Of a DNA stretch of 19,309 nucleotides, positions 7,648 through 14,992 are shown piece after piece; the stretch's first letter is position 1; every line of letters begins with the position of its first letter. Source of the stretch: CAYHWW01 sp964360145 (GTDB lineage Bacteria > Bdellovibrionota > UBA1018 > CAYHWW01); NCBI GenBank assembly GCA_964360145.1, contig CAYHWW010000048.1:1-19309 (forward strand), given 5' to 3'. The translations under genes and the position numbers were made by a program. Below the pieces are notes generated by a model, which was not told where the DNA came from, ran no database searches, and saw nothing but the letters and a program-made list of their open reading frames with translations.

Positions 7648-7677
7648 AGAATATGGGGCGGGTACGAATATTGTCCA
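7648..7677 (-). promoter_or_regulatory. Promoter of clpS-clpA
   Basis: The -35 box TGGACA (7677-7672, 5 of 6 to consensus) and the -10 box TATTCT (7653-7648, 4 of 6) are separated by 18 bp. Only 4 nt lie between the -10 box and the clpS ATG, so the transcript would start at or next to the start codon. The match is by eye only. Confidence 0.5.
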
Positions 7678-7723
7678 TGAACGGGGAAAGTCTCGCCGCA
7701 AGGCTAGGCGTGTCTCAAGAGTT

Positions 7724-8782
7724 TCAAGGCGTTAGGACCTGTCCTGAGCGCTGAGAGGAAAAGCGCAGCGCTGTCATCAACGCTCCCGCGGCGCCGGAGC
7801 GGCCGAGGAGGGCCTCGAAATCAAAGCGACTCTGAGCGCGATTGACCATGCTCAAATGAAGGGCCTGGGCCACGGAAGTCCATGGTGTGTGGGGCCGAGC
7901 GCTGTCAACTCCCGTCACGGCCTCCCGGGCAAGAGCCAGAAGCTGGGGCCCGGCGATGTCATTCTTCATCATACGGGACAGCAAAATCACGGCCCCGGCG
8001 AAGGCAATGCGATCAGAGAGCATGGTGGCGGTGATCGCCATGAGCTCCTGGCCGAGACAGTGGGGCGCCGTGGCGCTCTCCACACAGGCTTCCCTGTGCC
8101 GACGGTGGGCACCGCGAGCGGCGAGATCCGCGCTGCCTACGGCGGAGAGAACGGCGCGAAGGACCTTGGAAAAATCCTCAGTGGCGGGGAGCAACGCCAG
8201 CTGCCGCAAATCACCCAAGGCCTTGTCATAAACTGGCACTTTGTCCCGCAACTGCCTCACTTCATCCAGTACAGGGGGATTGCTCGCTGCCGTGGGCAAT
8301 GCAAGGGCTTGGATATTCACGAGAACCGCGGGGTCCCACTCCCTCACGACGGCGGGGTCACTGAGGGACAGGGGCCGCAGGGCGTTGGCGAGCCTCGTCA
8401 CGGAAGCCACCGCCTCACGGCCAACTGGAATTGTTGATACAGAGAGCGCGAGGGGCACGGCTGGGGCGAACAGGGAATCAAAGCGGCTGAGAGCGTCGGC
8501 AAGCTCTTGCTGATAGGCCAAGAATGCTTCAGGGCCGTGACCCGTCCACGCACCGAATTTCAAAAGAGTGACCTGCGGGGTGGCCTCCAGAGCCAGGACC
8601 CTCAACTTCATAAGCGCCCCTTCCCGTCGGACGGGGGTCACTGCTTCGAGAAATAGAGCACAGAGGCTGCCACCATTTTGAGGCGTTATCCCTTCAAGGT
8701 CGGCGGCCTCGGCAAAGGCTGCCCCAAAAGAGATGAAAACGAGGGAGAGGACATGACTCATAGCGTTGTTTTGGCGTAACAT
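7724..8782 (-). CDS. Exported protein of unknown function
   Basis: I do not recognise this protein of about 352 residues. It begins with a hydrophobic export signal (MSHVLSLVFISFGAAFAEA) likely cut after AEA. The mature part is rich in Ala and Leu and reads as mostly helical, with repeated LALP/LRQLALLP-type segments and few cysteines (GGSLCALF near the N-terminus, ACVESATAPHC in the second half, possibly a disulfide). No enzymatic motif stands out. Possible starts are ATG 8812, 8782 or 8761. The last leaves the most compact signal peptide, the first lies 12 nt from a TTTAAT -10-like box, and none has a clear ribosome-binding site. It lies upstream of clpS on the same strand but is separated from it by the clpS promoter. 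It is divergent from the DUF3015 gene. Confidence 0.75.
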   Translation of the reverse strand: MLRQNNAMSHVLSLVFISFGAAFAEAADLEGITPQNGGSLCALFLEAVTPVRREGALMKLRVLALEATPQVTLLKFGAWTGHGPEAFLAYQQELADALSRFDSLFAPAVPLALSVSTIPVGREAVASVTRLANALRPLSLSDPAVVREWDPAVLVNIQALALPTAASNPPVLDEVRQLRDKVPVYDKALGDLRQLALLPATEDFSKVLRAVLSAVGSADLAARGAHRRHREACVESATAPHCLGQELMAITATMLSDRIAFAGAVILLSRMMKNDIAGPQLLALAREAVTGVDSARPHTPWTSVAQALHLSMVNRAQSRFDFEALLGRSGAAGALMTALRFSSQRSGQVLTP

Positions 8783-8812
8783 CGACCCGGCCCGTCTCGC
8801 CACCAAATACAT

Positions 8813-8921
8813 TGCATTGCATTAATTAAATGTAGTGGACGGGCATTGCAATGACGCGTGATCATGAGAGAAAGCCGCCGTTTATGAATTTCAGCTATTT
8901 ACACTCAAGGAGATCTTACAG
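8813..8921. promoter_or_regulatory. Divergent promoter region with small palindromes
   Basis: The region lies between the exported-protein gene (-) and the DUF3015 gene (+). It holds the palindrome CATTGCAATG (8844-8853), and TACATT (8808-8813) and AATGTA (8829-8834) make an inverted repeat around an ATTGCATTGCATTAATTAA stretch. On the - strand, TTTAAT (8830-8825) could be a -10 box, with the palindrome near its -35 position. On the + strand a good ribosome-binding site, AAGGAGA (8908-8914), precedes the DUF3015 ATG. Confidence 0.45.
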
Positions 8922-9416
8922 ATGAAGTATGCCATCACCGCATTTGCCCTTTCTCTCATGTCCACCGCTGCTTTCGCCGGCGATTACGGCGACGCCGGCT
9001 GCGGCCTCGGCTCCCTCGTTTGGGGTGGCAATAAAGGCAAACTAGCCCAAGTCTGCGCGGCGACCACCAACGGCACGTCCTACAGCCAGACCTTCGGCAT
9101 CACCACGGGCACCTCGAAGTGCACTTCCTCCGGCCTCGTGCAGGCGGACCGTGAGCAAGAGTATTTCGCCAACGTGAACCGCGACGCCCTCTATCAAGAG
9201 ATGGCCGCGGGCCGCGGTGAAACCGTTGCGGGCCTTGCCGCCCTCATGGGCTGCGAGAACGTGAAGACCTTCGGCTCCTTCGCTCAAACCCATTACACCC
9301 AGATCTTCCCCACCGCTGAGACCACCGGCGCTGAAATGCTGAAGAACCTACGCAATCACATGGCCGCGGAGACCAACCTCAAGACCGGCTGCCATAAGAT
9401 CACTGCTAGCCGCTGA
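8922..9416 (+). CDS. DUF3015 family exported protein
   Basis: This 164-residue protein has a clear signal peptide (MKYAITAFALSLMSTAAFA) and a mature part that begins with GDYGDAGCGLGS, the hallmark of the DUF3015 family. Later family features are the TFGITTGTSKC segment, a long polar helix (QEYFANVNRDALYQEMAAGRGETVAGLAALMGC) and paired cysteines, which may form disulfides in the periplasm. The family is common in Bdellovibrio-like bacteria and some proteobacteria and has no established biochemical role that I know of. The ribosome-binding site AAGGAGA, 7 nt before the ATG, is the best in the window. With the strong terminator that follows, it suggests a well-expressed single-gene transcript. 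Confidence 0.88.
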   Translation: MKYAITAFALSLMSTAAFAGDYGDAGCGLGSLVWGGNKGKLAQVCAATTNGTSYSQTFGITTGTSKCTSSGLVQADREQEYFANVNRDALYQEMAAGRGETVAGLAALMGCENVKTFGSFAQTHYTQIFPTAETTGAEMLKNLRNHMAAETNLKTGCHKITASR

Positions 9417-9443
9417 GCATCGCGGTTAGGCGCACATCATGAA

Positions 9444-9480
9444 GCGGGCGCTCCTTTCGTTGGGGGCGCCCGTTTTTTTT
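9444..9480 (+). terminator. Strong intrinsic terminator of the DUF3015 gene
   Basis: CGGGCGCTCC (9445-9454) pairs with GGGGGCGCCCG (9462-9472), with one G-U pair, around a TTTCGTT loop. A run of eight T residues (9473-9480) follows at once. This is the clearest rho-independent terminator in the window. Confidence 0.93.
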
Positions 9481-9485
9481 GCGGA

Positions 9486-9504
9486 GCCAGTATGCCATAC
9501 TGGC
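9486..9504 (+). promoter_or_regulatory. 8-bp inverted repeat before the cysK-like gene
   Basis: GCCAGTAT and ATACTGGC flank GCC, beginning 6 bp after the terminator T-run. The repeat includes a -10-like CATACT (9496-9501), 8 nt before ATG 9510, and covers the alternative ATG 9492. It may be an operator over the -10 box of a nearly leaderless promoter, or an RNA hairpin that chooses between the two start codons. No good -35 box is present. Confidence 0.4.
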
Positions 9505-10568
9505 GCACCATGAGCGCCACCTCAGGCCTGCGGGCCGCCATCGGCAACACCCCCCTGATCCGCCTCGACGCCCTTTCCGAGGCTACGGGCTGCGAGATTT
9601 TTGGAAAAGCGGAGTTCATGAACCCTGGAGGCTCGGTGAAAGACCGGGCCGCTCTCGGCATCATCGAGGCGGCGGAGCAGGACGGGCGCCTGAAACCCGG
9701 CGGCACCATCGTGGAAGGCACGGCGGGCAACACCGGCATTGGCCTTGCGATGGTGGGCCACACCCGTGGATATCGCGCCAAGATCGTGATCCCCGACACC
9801 CAGGCCCGGGAGAAGATGGACTTGCTGCGGGCCTTGGGCGCCACGGTGATCGCCGTGCCCGCGGCACCTTATAGCGATGAGGGGAATTTCAACCACGTGG
9901 CGCGCCGCTTGGCGGAAGAAACCCCGGGCGGCTTCTGGGCGGACCAGTTCGATAATATGGCGAACGCCGAGCAACACTACCGCACCACGGGGCCTGAGAT
10001 CTGGGCCCAGACCAAGGGACAGGTGAACGCCTTCGTCACCGCGGTGGGAACCGGCGGGACCCTGGCCGGCGTGTCGCGGTTTCTGAAAGAGAAAAACTCC
10101 GGCGTGCGCGTGGTCGTCTCCGACCCCTACTGCACAGTGATCCACTGCCACGTCAAACACGGCAAGCTTGAGTTCGACGATGGCGACTCCGTGACGGAGG
10201 GCATCGGCCAGGGGCGCCTCACGAAAAACTTCGCGGCGGCCCGGATCGACGAGTGCTTCAAGGTTACCGACCCCGCCATGATGGAGATGCTGGAACACCT
10301 CTTGCGGGTTGAAGGTTTATTTATGGGATCTTCCGCGGCGTTGAATGTGGTGGGCGCCGTGCAACAGGCGCTGGAGGGCGGCCCCGGCCAGACCATCGTC
10401 ACGGTTTTATGCGATGGCGGCGGACGCTACCTCTCGAAGATATGGAACCCCGAGTGGCGGGCGAACGCGGGCCTTGTGCCCCGTGGCCTCGCCACGGGCG
10501 CGCTGGTGGAGCTCATCCGACGCACGCCACGCCACGAGCATGTGCCGCCCTCGCTGCGGCTCCCCTGA
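9492..10568 (+). CDS. cysK: Cysteine synthase A-like PLP enzyme
   Basis: This beta-family PLP enzyme would make cysteine from O-acetylserine and sulfide. The 358-residue sequence has IGNTPLIRL at the start, NPGGSVKDR with the PLP lysine (Lys50), EGTAGNTG as the substrate loop, GTGGTLAG as the phosphate-binding loop, SVTEGIGQGR and GLFMGSSAALN near the C-terminus. The loop reads T-A-G-N-T instead of the usual T-S-G-N-T. With the SEATGCEIFGKAEF and WADQFDN segments, this resembles the CysK form I recall from alphaproteobacteria. There is no regulatory CBS domain. GGAG (9483-9486) supports ATG 9492; ATG 9510, six codons later, fits a leaderless start. Cystathionine beta-synthase or a related activity cannot be excluded. 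The stop codon merges with the first palindrome of the downstream doublet. Confidence 0.88.
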   Translation: MPYWRTMSATSGLRAAIGNTPLIRLDALSEATGCEIFGKAEFMNPGGSVKDRAALGIIEAAEQDGRLKPGGTIVEGTAGNTGIGLAMVGHTRGYRAKIVIPDTQAREKMDLLRALGATVIAVPAAPYSDEGNFNHVARRLAEETPGGFWADQFDNMANAEQHYRTTGPEIWAQTKGQVNAFVTAVGTGGTLAGVSRFLKEKNSGVRVVVSDPYCTVIHCHVKHGKLEFDDGDSVTEGIGQGRLTKNFAAARIDECFKVTDPAMMEMLEHLLRVEGLFMGSSAALNVVGAVQQALEGGPGQTIVTVLCDGGGRYLSKIWNPEWRANAGLVPRGLATGALVELIRRTPRHEHVPPSLRLP

Positions 10569-10640
10569 AGGCAACAAATGTTGCCTTCCCAGTAGTCATT
10601 GCAGGTCAAGGAGCCATCGCAAGGCAACATTCGTTGCCTT
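10568..10640. repeat. Palindrome doublet AAGGCAAC / GTTGCCTT
   Basis: Two hairpins share 8-bp arms: AAGGCAACAAATGTTGCCTT (10568-10587) and AAGGCAACATTCGTTGCCTT (10621-10640), with centres 53 bp apart. The loops (AAAT and ATTC) match better when one copy is inverted (AAAT against GAAT). The first copy uses the last base of the cysK stop codon. The second covers the -35 box of the next promoter. There are no T-tracts, so they are not ordinary terminators. They may be a dual operator or a REPIN-like doublet. Confidence 0.8.
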
Positions 10641-10662
10641 AGCTCAACGTCGGTAGCATAAC
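10634..10662 (+). promoter_or_regulatory. Promoter of the DUF4105-hydrolase operon
   Basis: TTGCCT (10634-10639) and CATAAC (10657-10662) are separated by exactly 17 bp, each 4 of 6 to consensus. The -35 box lies within the right arm of the second AAGGCAAC palindrome, so a bound protein would block it. The -10 box is 10 nt before the ATG, giving a leader of only a few nucleotides. Confidence 0.5.
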
Positions 10663-10672
10663 ATTTAGCTCA

Positions 10673-12712
10673 ATGATTTCCCTCTTTGCGAGCATCCTGT
10701 TGAGCACAGCCCATGCCGCTACCCCAAGCAGCACCTCCGCCCTTCATGCCAAGGCCATGGGCCTCAACCTCCATCGCACCGTGGAGTGGCAAAAGCTCCT
10801 CCACTACCGCAATACGCTGCGCCTGGGCTGGCGCTCGGACGCCGACCATGGCGCCTTCGTCCTCACGCCGGACAGCCGAGGGCTCTATGACCCGAAGGCG
10901 GAGCTCGTGGCATCAATAGAATCATTTTATAACCCCGAAAGCCGCCACGGCTTCGTGGCTTATTTAGATCAACCCCTCGATACCGTGCCAGCGGAAGAGC
11001 GCCACCCTCAGTGCGTGTTCCCCGCCCGCTACGCCTTTTTGCGGAAACATCTCGGGCCCGCGGCGAAAGAATTCCCGTGCAGGCGCTACCATGAATGGCG
11101 GCGGCGCCTGGACACGGCGTCGGTGACCCTCGTGTACGCCACCGCATACCTGGGCAACCCCGCCTCCACCTTCGGCCACACCTTTCTGCGCCTCAACTCC
11201 CACCGCCCCGCCGGCAGTGGCACCAAGGGCGAGGGCGTGCTCGCCAACGACCCGCGGGCGCTCCTCGACTACGGCGTCAACTACGCCGCCGCCGTGCAAA
11301 AAGACGTGGGCTTCAACTACGCCATCACGGGCATTTTCGGCGGATTCCCCGGCTCCTACTCGCTTTCGCCCTTCCACGCCAAGGTGCAAGAATACTCCCA
11401 GGGCGAGCAGCGAGACCTGTGGGAGTACGACCTGGATCTCACGCCTGATGAAGTGGACCGCTTCGTCACCCATCTCTGGGAGCTGGGGTTGTTCTCCGCC
11501 CGATACTATTTTTTTCGCCGCAACTGCTCTTTTGAGATCCTGACGGCACTGGAATACGCACGGCCATCCCTGCGCTTCTCTGACATTGGCCTGCCCTACG
11601 TCATCCCCACGGAAGTGGTCCGGATCATCGCCCAAGAAAAGGGGCTGGTGCGGGATGTGCGCTACCGCCCTTCCATCGTGAGCCGCATCCAACGGCGTTT
11701 TCGAGGGCTTGAGGCCGGGGCCCGGGACGCCGCATATGATGCCCTGAAAGCAGAGAACATCGCGCCGCTCCAGAATCTTTCGACGCCCCTGCGCGCCGCC
11801 ACATTGGAGCTCGCCGGTGAGTATGTGGACTACTTGAAAAAAACCAAGGGCACGCTGAACGAGAGCCAAAAAGCATTTCAACGGGAAGCCCTCATCGCAC
11901 GAAGCCGCATCCCGGGCCCCGCCCCTGAACCCGATGGCCGCCCGCTGACGGAGCGGCCTGATGGGGGCCATGATATTTTTCGGGTTGCGCTGGGGAGCGG
12001 AGCCGCGAGCCACTCTGGCGGCTTCTGGATGATGGACATCCGCACCGCATTGCACGATTTGCCCGCCCGAGCGGATGGCTACGATCACAACATGGAGATC
12101 GAGTCTCCGCGGGTGCGCCTGCGCTATGAGCGGGGCAACCACCTTGCCGAGCAGGGCCGCGAGCGCCTCCGCGTGGAGAGCTTCGATTTCAACTCCGCAT
12201 CGCTCTCGCCCCGGGGCAACCTCATGGGGAGCAGGACCTGGCGCGGGGGCTTCGGCCTCGAAACCCGCAGGGACATCGACTGCGGTTTGTGTAACCAGGG
12301 CTATGTGCGCGCGGGGCTGGGCCAGTCGTGGGAATACTTCGGCGGCGGTTCCCTCCGGGGCAGTGAGCTTAGTGTGCTTTCGCGGACGCTGGTGCTCACG
12401 CCCTATTTTTTTGGCGAAGGCGTGGCCCAAGTCTCTGGCCGCCATCGCCATGGATTTCGTTTAGGCCCCCAGGTGGCCGCGGGCGCATATTTCGATGTGG
12501 CGCGGTTCTGGCGCATGCAGGCGGAGGCGTCCTATGCGTGGCTCCCCCTGGGCGGCAACGACCTCGCATTGCGGGACATGTGGGCCGCGCGCTACTGGCA
12601 GCTGAAGTTCACCCAGGTCTTGGCACCGCTGCGGAATTTTGAAGTGCGCACGGAGTTGTCCGCCCACCTCACCACCAGGGAAGTGGCCACGGCACTGGCC
12701 TATTACTTCTGA
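10673..12712 (+). CDS. DUF4105 / Lnb N-terminal-type envelope protein with barrel-like C-terminus
   Basis: This 679-residue exported protein has a signal peptide (MISLFASILLSTAHA). Its central domain is the DUF4105 (Lnb N-terminal periplasmic) type. The key segments are AYLGNPASTFGHTFLRLN (His169), GIFGGFPGSYSLSPFHAKVQEYS, DLWEYDLDLTPDEVDRFVTHLWEL and YYFFRRNCSFEIL (Cys285). The conserved His and Cys recall papain/NlpC-like folds, so a hydrolase or amidase role is possible but unproven. The last 200 or so residues alternate polar and aromatic strands and end in ALAYYF, with a terminal Phe, as outer-membrane barrels do. No Shine-Dalgarno sequence is visible; a promoter lies directly upstream. 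The stop codon overlaps the ATG of the hydrolase gene by 1 bp (TGATG), so the two form an operon. Confidence 0.85.
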   Translation: MISLFASILLSTAHAATPSSTSALHAKAMGLNLHRTVEWQKLLHYRNTLRLGWRSDADHGAFVLTPDSRGLYDPKAELVASIESFYNPESRHGFVAYLDQPLDTVPAEERHPQCVFPARYAFLRKHLGPAAKEFPCRRYHEWRRRLDTASVTLVYATAYLGNPASTFGHTFLRLNSHRPAGSGTKGEGVLANDPRALLDYGVNYAAAVQKDVGFNYAITGIFGGFPGSYSLSPFHAKVQEYSQGEQRDLWEYDLDLTPDEVDRFVTHLWELGLFSARYYFFRRNCSFEILTALEYARPSLRFSDIGLPYVIPTEVVRIIAQEKGLVRDVRYRPSIVSRIQRRFRGLEAGARDAAYDALKAENIAPLQNLSTPLRAATLELAGEYVDYLKKTKGTLNESQKAFQREALIARSRIPGPAPEPDGRPLTERPDGGHDIFRVALGSGAASHSGGFWMMDIRTALHDLPARADGYDHNMEIESPRVRLRYERGNHLAEQGRERLRVESFDFNSASLSPRGNLMGSRTWRGGFGLETRRDIDCGLCNQGYVRAGLGQSWEYFGGGSLRGSELSVLSRTLVLTPYFFGEGVAQVSGRHRHGFRLGPQVAAGAYFDVARFWRMQAEASYAWLPLGGNDLALRDMWAARYWQLKFTQVLAPLRNFEVRTELSAHLTTREVATALAYYF

Positions 12713-13656
12713 TGAAAAACACCGCGCGCCTCGCAGGCTTCGTTCTTGTCGTGGTCACCAGTGCCTGCACCCACGTCTTCTATGCGCCATCCCGGGACCG
12801 CATTATGGAGCCCCGGGACGAGGGTTACGCCTATGACGAAGTGGCGTTGCGCACGGAGGACGGCGTTGAGCTGGGGGCGTGGTTGTTCCCCCCACAACCT
12901 GTGAATGTCGCCCTAAGCGACATTCAAGGCCCTCGCCCCCCCCACCCCCCCCGTCGAATGTCGCTTGGGACGACATTCAGAGGATCACCCCGGGCAACAG
13001 TGATCCATTTCCATGGCAACGCTGAGAACATCTCCACGTTCTACCAAGCCTCGGCCTGGCTTGCGCGGGAGGGTTACGAAGTGCTTACCGTGGACTACCG
13101 CGGCTACGGCGCGTCCTCGGGGGAGCCCTCCCAACCAGGCTTGAACCAAGACGCCGTGGCGGCCCTGCGGTGGGGACAAGCACGCTGCCACAGCGGCGCC
13201 AGCCCCGGCCTAGTGGTCTTCGCCCAGAGCCTGGGGGGGGCCGTGGCCCTGCGCGCCCTCCACGACTTCAAACCCCGCTGCCTCCGTGCCGTCATCATCG
13301 ATTCAAGCTTTGGCGACTACCATCGCATCGCCGCGGAAAAACTCCGCTCCACCTTCCTCACCTGGCCCTTCCAGTGGCTCGCATACCTCCTGGTCTCCAA
13401 TGGCTACGGGCCGGAGGCGCACATGGCGGAACTCGCGCCAACGCCACTACTCTTCGTCCATGGCACCGCCGACGACGTGGTGCCCCTGCACCACGGGCGC
13501 AAGCTTTTCGACGCCGCCAGGGAACCCAAAACCTTTTGGGAAATCCCCGACGGCCATCACATTGACGCATTCACGACACGAGGGGCGGAATACCGGCCCC
13601 GGCTTTTATCCTGGCTTTCCGCTCTCTTTAAAACCGAAGCTCGTAATAAGCGCTGA
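12712..13656 (+). CDS. Alpha/beta hydrolase lipoprotein (Bem46-like) with inserted palindromic segment
   Basis: This 314-residue serine hydrolase begins with a lipoprotein-type signal (VVVTSAC, Cys19). The family segments are HFHGNAENIS (oxyanion region), VDYRGYGASSGEPSQ, FAQSLGGAVAL (nucleophile Ser173), VHGTADDVVP (Asp254) and DGHHID (His282 or His283), so the triad looks complete. The substrate is unknown; relatives act on esters or lipids. Residues 64-89, between the WLFPPQPV strand and the oxyanion strand, where relatives have a short link, are encoded by a palindrome doublet (12902-12978) and are rich in Pro and Arg. C8-A-C8 and G8 tracts make the frame prone to slippage. The gene is coupled to the DUF4105 gene. 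Its end overlaps the convergent beta-barrel gene by 29 bp. Confidence 0.87.
   Translation: MKNTARLAGFVLVVVTSACTHVFYAPSRDRIMEPRDEGYAYDEVALRTEDGVELGAWLFPPQPVNVALSDIQGPRPPHPPRRMSLGTTFRGSPRATVIHFHGNAENISTFYQASAWLAREGYEVLTVDYRGYGASSGEPSQPGLNQDAVAALRWGQARCHSGASPGLVVFAQSLGGAVALRALHDFKPRCLRAVIIDSSFGDYHRIAAEKLRSTFLTWPFQWLAYLLVSNGYGPEAHMAELAPTPLLFVHGTADDVVPLHHGRKLFDAAREPKTFWEIPDGHHIDAFTTRGAEYRPRLLSWLSALFKTEARNKR
12902..12978. repeat. Palindrome doublet GAATGTCG / CGACATTC inside the hydrolase gene
   Basis: The first hairpin has 10-bp arms, TGAATGTCGC (12902-12911) and GCGACATTCA (12917-12926). The second has 8-bp arms, GAATGTCG (12956-12963) and CGACATTC (12971-12978). The centres are 53 bp apart. The 7-nt interiors CCCTAAG and CTTGGGA match in 5 of 7 positions when one copy is inverted, so the two hairpins face each other. 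A C8-A-C8 tract (12936-12952) lies between them. The reading frame stays open through the whole element. Confidence 0.85.
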
Positions 13657-14992
13657 GCACCGTGGCGGATACCTCGCCACCTGAAGTGGTCCACGCATCA
13701 GAGAAATAGCGCACATGCTGAGCATCCACGCGGATGGCGTCATTGGGGAAGATCAGACTCATGAGATAGCTCATGGCTATTTCTCCGCTCACCCGCGTGG
13801 CACGGAGATTGTGGCCATCGCTGTCTGTGACGCCTGTGACGTCACCCTGATCACCAGAGGCTCGTACATCCACAAAGAATGCACCGACACGCAGCAGGGC
13901 CGTCAGGGCACCGCCCACATTGGTACCAGCGTCATCACCGCCCACGCGGTGGCCGTCTCCCATTGTTGCGCCCACAAAGCTCGCGCCGACACCAAAGCGG
14001 ATGAGCACAAAATCCCCCTGGTCATTCAAATGAATGGGAATATTGATACCGCTCCATCCCAGTCTCATCACTTCCTCGCTGATGGAACCAAACTGGTTGG
14101 CTTCCACGGCCACCCAGAAGCCAGCCAAGGGAGCGAAGTTAGCAGCTCCCTCGAAACGCACTTGATAAACAGGGCGATCCTTCGCCTGGGCCACGGCCAC
14201 CCGCAGATCCGCTGAGCCCGTCACAAACGGGAAAATATTATTCATTAAGGCAGGACTGCCAGCAAAGTAACCGCTGGCGATGCCACCGCCGAAGCCGGTC
14301 CCCGCAGTGGTAAAGCCACCACCCGCGCCCAGCGTCGTACCTCCGACCATGAAATGAGTCACGTCAGTAAGGCACTCACCCAGAGGTCGATTGCCACGAG
14401 CACAATAATCCCTCTCTGGATGACCCGTCACCATCCAACGCCCCGCAGCAGTGTTTGCCTCACCCACCAAGGGGAATGTGGGCTGAGCCCGCGCGGCGCG
14501 ATCCGCCATCATGCCCCGCATGATGGGGCCGGACACGCGGTAACCCATGTCCGAGATGCCATGGAGGCCGAGAAAAATGTGAAGCGCGAGACGGACACGC
14601 CCCCCTTGAGTGGCGTTCGCAAAAGCGTCGCGCGCCACACGCACACTGTGGGTTGCGGCATAGTTGCAATCCACTCGCCGCAGCGTGCGGGTGAAGGTGC
14701 CCGCCGCATCGGTGGTAGAAATCACGCAATCAAGCAACGTACCGCCTTCAAAATCGATGCGCTGCAAGGCGAGTATGGTGCGCTCAAACTCGTTACGATC
14801 AATGGATGGCAACACATCGTCGTGATCACGCAGGTAGCGAAGACCTTCCATGCCGTAATCATAAATCTCAGCAGCCAAGGGGTCGCCACCACTACCCGGT
14901 CCGTTGTCGCGGCCCTGGGCCAGAGCGTTGTTGGGGGTGCAAAGTGTTGCGCAAAACAGCGCCACGAGAACGAAGGGGGTTTTGGTTTTCAT
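13628..14992 (-). CDS. Exported, probably outer-membrane beta-barrel protein of unknown function
   Basis: I do not recognise a family in this 454-residue protein. It has a signal peptide (MKTKTPFVLVALFCATLCTPNNALA). The N-terminal 200 residues look globular, with cysteines (LLDCVIS, RRVDCNY, DYCARGNRPLGEC) that may form disulfides. From about residue 205 it is Gly-rich with alternating strands (TTLGAGGGFTTAGTGFGGGIASGYF, FVLIRFGVGASFVGA, GALTALLRVGAFFVDVRASG) and ends in SAYYELRF, whose terminal Phe is the usual barrel-assembly signal. AAGGAG (15003-14998), 5 nt before the ATG, is a good ribosome-binding site. The ATG overlaps the regulator stop codon (ATGA), so the regulator and this protein are made from one mRNA. 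The 3' end overlaps the convergent hydrolase gene by 29 bp. Confidence 0.82.
   Translation of the reverse strand: MKTKTPFVLVALFCATLCTPNNALAQGRDNGPGSGGDPLAAEIYDYGMEGLRYLRDHDDVLPSIDRNEFERTILALQRIDFEGGTLLDCVISTTDAAGTFTRTLRRVDCNYAATHSVRVARDAFANATQGGRVRLALHIFLGLHGISDMGYRVSGPIMRGMMADRAARAQPTFPLVGEANTAAGRWMVTGHPERDYCARGNRPLGECLTDVTHFMVGGTTLGAGGGFTTAGTGFGGGIASGYFAGSPALMNNIFPFVTGSADLRVAVAQAKDRPVYQVRFEGAANFAPLAGFWVAVEANQFGSISEEVMRLGWSGINIPIHLNDQGDFVLIRFGVGASFVGATMGDGHRVGGDDAGTNVGGALTALLRVGAFFVDVRASGDQGDVTGVTDSDGHNLRATRVSGEIAMSYLMSLIFPNDAIRVDAQHVRYFSDAWTTSGGEVSATVLSAYYELRF

Noticed and set aside
7678..7755. 25-codon frame with an HTH-like SLAARLGVS stretch
   Set aside because: Too short for a helix-turn-helix protein and it has no ribosome-binding site; the match is only a few residues.
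10964..12451. 495-codon open frame antisense to the DUF4105 gene
   Set aside because: The sense frame has a signal peptide, DUF4105 motifs and a barrel-type end; the antisense product has none.
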